Source: a virus
IMG/VR virus record: IMGVR_UViG_3300028025_002703
Location: 1-22,571 of that record
Strand: one strand, 5' to 3'
DNA: 22,571 nucleotides
The first letter of the stretch is position 1. Each line of letters starts with the position of its first letter. Below, one piece after another: positions 19,754-22,571 of this stretch. The notes beneath the pieces are model-generated. The model was not told where the DNA came from. It ran no database searches and saw only the letters and a program-made list of their open reading frames with translations. Position numbers and translations under genes: made by a program.

Positions 19754-21252
19754 AATTAATTTATTTGGGTGCAGATGTTCCCAGTAACAGGGTAATTCTA
19801 GAGACCATGGGCGTTAAACACGTTGGCGTGTCCTTCTGGAGATTAGTTAAGCGCGGTCTGCCTAAGAATAAGACATATTTGCTGGAGAACTACTTTCCTG
19901 ATTACATGAGCATTCATGTCCACCCAGGTATCCCCGAAAACACAGTTTTGAGTCCAGATGAGCTGGAAGAATTTACCGTAGCTTACGAGAGTTTTTTAGC
20001 GTTTAATATGGAACGCCTCAATTCATTTATTGAAATAGACCATCCAAGCCTGTCTAAAGAAGATATGCTAGCTCAGCGCCAAGCTGCCTGGAAAGACGAG
20101 CCAGATAAGTTCTGGGCTATTATTCGTGAAGACAACTCCTATTCTGAAATAGTAGAGATGTGTCAGCAGTTTACTAATATTGCAATACCTTATTCTTTGA
20201 TCGAATCTGACGTATCCATGGCCGCCAAAACGCGGGCCCTAACGTCACAATATGGAACAATATTCCATGCCATAGCCTGTGCCAAGCCAGATAACCTGCG
20301 TCAAATTCATGTGGCTACCGCAAGCACAATGTCATGGTTGTCCCCTATGATGCGTGGAGAGACTATAGTTTGGGACGGTAATAAGTTACTTAGATACCCC
20401 AAAAAAATGAAAGACCAAGCCCGACCAAGGTACAAAGCGGTGTACGAGAAAGCGGGGCTAGACTTTGATAAAATTATGTCAGACGATCCCGTAGAGGTGG
20501 CTAAATTAGCCCTATGGTCGTACGACCAATTCGAGGAGCGTTTTAATATGGTTAATAACCCTTTCCTAATTCCTGACGATGACGATGAGTTATTTGATGA
20601 CCTGTTAGATACTACGAGTGGGAAACTGCAAGACACTCCAAACGCGGAAACTGATACCGACATAGTGTATAAGACGGGTAGTGAAGTGCGGAAACTTGAA
20701 GTGCGTGACGCATCTGAAATTACCAGTCTACCTGTCTTTGGAACAGAGTTTAAAACTGTCGTAGAGCAGGATGAAGAAGGTCGAGACATCCTAGTTGATG
20801 TCCCATTATTGCGGTCTAACAGCACAAGTCTACGAATCTGTGACACCTGTTTTGTCGCGTCGAATTGCCCTGCATTTAAGCCTAAAAACACTTGCGCTTT
20901 TAACTTACCAGTAGAGGTAAAGACTAAAGAACAACTGCGCGCATTGCTTAATGCAATCGTAGAGATGCAGGGTCAAAGAGTAGCATTTGCAAGGTTTTCC
21001 GAGGAAATAAATGGTGGCTACCCTGACCCAAATACTAGCCAAGAAATTGATAGACTATTTAAACTCATTAAGACAATCAAAGAACTTGACGACTCGCGAG
21101 AATTCATTAGAATGACTGTAGAGAGGCAAGGAACAGGTGGAGTTTTGTCTGCTATTTTTGGTGACAGAGCCCAAGCCTTAACTGAACTTCCTAATGGTGG
21201 GATTGACAGCGAGAACACCACTCGCATCATCCAGCAAGCCATTGAAGATTAA
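19750..21252 (+). CDS. Large hypothetical protein with Cys4 cluster
   Basis: A 500-residue protein of at least three parts. Residues 1-230 are alpha/beta (MKLIYLGADVPSNR), with a likely Rossmann or barrel start. Residues 270-345 are highly acidic (PDDDDELFDDLLD) and probably a flexible linker. Residues 350-500 contain C364-x2-C367-x5-C373-x8-C382, which could bind zinc or an Fe-S cluster, then a long helical block (QEIDRLFKLIKTIKELDDSR) with a well-ordered look. The start is GTG 19750, overlapping the previous stop (GTGA). I recognise no enzyme motif. It sits between a possible HAD-like gene and nrdJ, consistent with nucleotide or DNA metabolism. Confidence 0.75.
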   Translation: MKLIYLGADVPSNRVILETMGVKHVGVSFWRLVKRGLPKNKTYLLENYFPDYMSIHVHPGIPENTVLSPDELEEFTVAYESFLAFNMERLNSFIEIDHPSLSKEDMLAQRQAAWKDEPDKFWAIIREDNSYSEIVEMCQQFTNIAIPYSLIESDVSMAAKTRALTSQYGTIFHAIACAKPDNLRQIHVATASTMSWLSPMMRGETIVWDGNKLLRYPKKMKDQARPRYKAVYEKAGLDFDKIMSDDPVEVAKLALWSYDQFEERFNMVNNPFLIPDDDDELFDDLLDTTSGKLQDTPNAETDTDIVYKTGSEVRKLEVRDASEITSLPVFGTEFKTVVEQDEEGRDILVDVPLLRSNSTSLRICDTCFVASNCPAFKPKNTCAFNLPVEVKTKEQLRALLNAIVEMQGQRVAFARFSEEINGGYPDPNTSQEIDRLFKLIKTIKELDDSREFIRMTVERQGTGGVLSAIFGDRAQALTELPNGGIDSENTTRIIQQAIED

Positions 21253-21253
21253 A

Positions 21254-21291
21254 CTCGTATATACTACGAGCCCCCCGTTCCCCTATGGAAC
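21254..21291 (+). other. Two small hairpins in the nrdJ leader
   Basis: CTCGTA/TACGAG (21254-21259/21265-21270, 5-nt loop) and GTTCC/GGAAC (21277-21281/21287-21291, 5-nt loop) lie in the 78-nt gap before nrdJ. The first contains TATACT (21260-21265), a fair -10 box, so the site may be a promoter rather than an RNA structure. No U-tract follows, so termination is unlikely. Confidence 0.4.
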
Positions 21292-21330
21292 ACCCTATTA
21301 AGTAAACTACACCAAAGAAGAGGAAGCCTT

Positions 21331-22571
21331 ATGCTCTCATTTAAATTAACTGACGACTTTATCAATACCTACGAGAGCAAGAAAGTGCCTTGGGGCTACG
21401 CCGATGCTGGCGGAAATGCGGTCGGGGAAATTACATTCCTGCGTACCTATTCTCGTAAGAAAGAAGATGGAACTAAAGAGACTTGGGTAGAGGTTTGCCG
21501 TCGTGTTATCGAGGGTATGTACTCAATTCAGAAAGACCACTGCAAGACTAACCGTCTGCCTTGGAATGAAAACAAAGCCCAGTCCTCGGCTAAAGAAGCC
21601 TTTGAGCGCCTATTTGAACTGAAGTGGACACCCCCAGGTCGTGGACTATGGGTAATGGGTACACCACTAGTAAACCAGCATAAAAACTCGGCTGCCTTGC
21701 AGAACTGCTCGTTCGTGTCTACTGAATCCATGACCAAGCATAACCCAGCCAAGCCGTTCGCGTTCCTAATGGAAGCGTCAATGCTAGGCGTTGGCGTTGG
21801 GTTCGATGACAAGGGCGCAGACAAGGAATTCACCATTTACGCGCCAACACAAACTGTCTCGGAAATTACCATCCCCGATACTCGTGAAGGCTGGGTGGAA
21901 TCGGTCTCTGCTCTAATCAATTCATACTTACGTCCAGATCAGCCTACTCTGGTATTTGATTACAGTGAGATCCGTCCAGCAGGCGCGCCTATCGCAACCT
22001 TCGGCGGCACGGCAGCTGGGCCCGATCCTCTGAAAGCTCTACATAACCACATCAGACGTATCTTTAATAATAGAGCAGGAACACTCTTAACTAGAGTAGA
22101 CGTTGCTGATATTGGAAACCTAATTGGTGTGTGCGTTGTAAGCGGTAACGTCCGCCGCTCAGCTGAGCTTCTCATGGGTCGCTTGGATGACCAAGACTTC
22201 CTTAATCTAAAGAATAGTGAGCGCTTTCCAGAGCGTAACTCGTACAGTTCCAAAGCACCTGGTTGGGGTTGGATGTCTAACAACTCTGTGGGTATCTCGG
22301 TAGGCGATGACCTGTCAGGAATCATTGACGGAATCGCACTTAACGGAGAACCTGGAGTAATCTGGATGGACGTTACCCGTAAGTATGGTCGCCTCATTGA
22401 CCCACCTAACAACAAGGATTGGCGCGCAGCGGGTTACAACCCATGCGCCGAGCAGTCCCTAGAGTCATTTGAGTGCTGTACTTTGGTAGAAACGTATTTG
22501 AATCGCCATGAAACATTAGAAGATTACAAGCGAACCCTGAAGTTTGCCTACCTCTACGCTAAGACCGTTAC
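21331..22571 (+). CDS. nrdJ: Adenosylcobalamin-dependent (class II) ribonucleotide reductase, 5' part
   Basis: The frame stays open to the window edge (413 complete codons). It matches monomeric class II ribonucleoside-triphosphate reductase of the Lactobacillus leichmannii type, which converts NTPs to dNTPs using coenzyme B12. The family PPGRGLW-MGT segment (104-114) is followed by C126 (LQNCSF), and NPCAEQSLE gives C372 and E374, with C383 eleven residues on. C126, C372 and C383 correspond to Cys119, Cys408 (thiyl radical) and Cys419 of that enzyme; the last two keep the same spacing. AGAGGA precedes ATG 21331. No B12 riboswitch fits the short leader. It would feed the phage polymerase. Confidence 0.93.
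   Translation, partial: MLSFKLTDDFINTYESKKVPWGYADAGGNAVGEITFLRTYSRKKEDGTKETWVEVCRRVIEGMYSIQKDHCKTNRLPWNENKAQSSAKEAFERLFELKWTPPGRGLWVMGTPLVNQHKNSAALQNCSFVSTESMTKHNPAKPFAFLMEASMLGVGVGFDDKGADKEFTIYAPTQTVSEITIPDTREGWVESVSALINSYLRPDQPTLVFDYSEIRPAGAPIATFGGTAAGPDPLKALHNHIRRIFNNRAGTLLTRVDVADIGNLIGVCVVSGNVRRSAELLMGRLDDQDFLNLKNSERFPERNSYSSKAPGWGWMSNNSVGISVGDDLSGIIDGIALNGEPGVIWMDVTRKYGRLIDPPNNKDWRAAGYNPCAEQSLESFECCTLVETYLNRHETLEDYKRTLKFAYLYAKTV

Noticed and set aside
20307-20891. 194-codon minus-strand reading frame opposite the gene at 19750
   Set aside because: Ser-rich shadow of an acidic coding region on the other strand; no start signal or domain, and the plus-strand gene is coupled to both neighbours.
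21253-21330. Cobalamin riboswitch upstream of nrdJ
   Set aside because: The gap is 78 nt, far shorter than the usual B12 riboswitch of about 200 nt, and no B12-box-like sequence is apparent.
21960-22415. 151-codon minus-strand reading frame opposite nrdJ
   Set aside because: The plus strand encodes a clearly recognisable ribonucleotide reductase through the whole interval.

Overview
This window reads as a contiguous piece of a tailed-phage (or prophage) genome whose host is very probably an actinobacterium. The evidence is tightly packed short genes with ATGA/TAATG overlaps, a phage-type replication and recombination set, an endolysin and tRNA genes, plus a WhiB-family gene, a family essentially confined to Actinobacteria and their phages. 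The sequence is moderately AT-rich, which suggests a low-GC aquatic actinobacterial host; that last step is inference. No capsid, portal, terminase large subunit, integrase or tail genes are recognisable here.

Layout. Positions 1-1100 hold an RNA and lysis block: a tmRNA-like RNA of about 79 nt that has only the tRNA-like domain, tRNA-Asn(GTT), an M23-peptidase endolysin, a strong terminator and tRNA-Arg(TCT). Positions 1090-2975 hold a small ribbon-helix-helix regulator with phased GTACA boxes in its promoter region, an unknown gene, a MerR-like DNA-binding protein and a candidate ssDNA-binding protein, closed by a 15-bp terminator hairpin. Positions 2986-9711 are a co-oriented replication/recombination run: family A DNA polymerase, two small genes, RecA, an Hjc-like PD-(D/E)XK resolvase, WhiB, a double zinc-knuckle protein, a Cas4/RecB-like Fe-S nuclease, a helical unknown, a 41-residue C2H2 finger and a RuvC-like resolvase. 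SpoVS and an unknown gene follow, then four tandem 10-bp repeats and a terminator. Positions 10595-11826 hold a small HTH-like protein and a metallophosphoesterase. Positions 11847-14356 hold seven short polar proteins of unknown function, one of them with a zinc ribbon and one with a Cys4 cluster.

Positions 14331-16272 are the only minus-strand genes. They encode a secreted, stalked and probably membrane-anchored surface protein with five exact 21-residue Cys-Trp-Asp-Gly repeats, and a two-helix membrane protein. From 16327 the plus strand resumes with a zinc-binding unknown, a nucleotidyltransferase-like protein, a beta-rich protein, a GT-A glycosyltransferase, a zinc ribbon, a possible HAD-like protein and a large Cys-cluster protein. 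The window ends inside an adenosylcobalamin-dependent ribonucleotide reductase gene (nrdJ).

Together the genes describe a phage that makes its own dNTPs (NrdJ), polymerase, recombinase and junction-processing nucleases. It carries regulators borrowed from its host group (WhiB, SpoVS, RHH) and a self-contained minus-strand cassette that may alter the host cell surface. The least conventional items are the minimal tmRNA-like RNA, the phased GTACA arrays at two loci, and the minus-strand surface-protein cassette.
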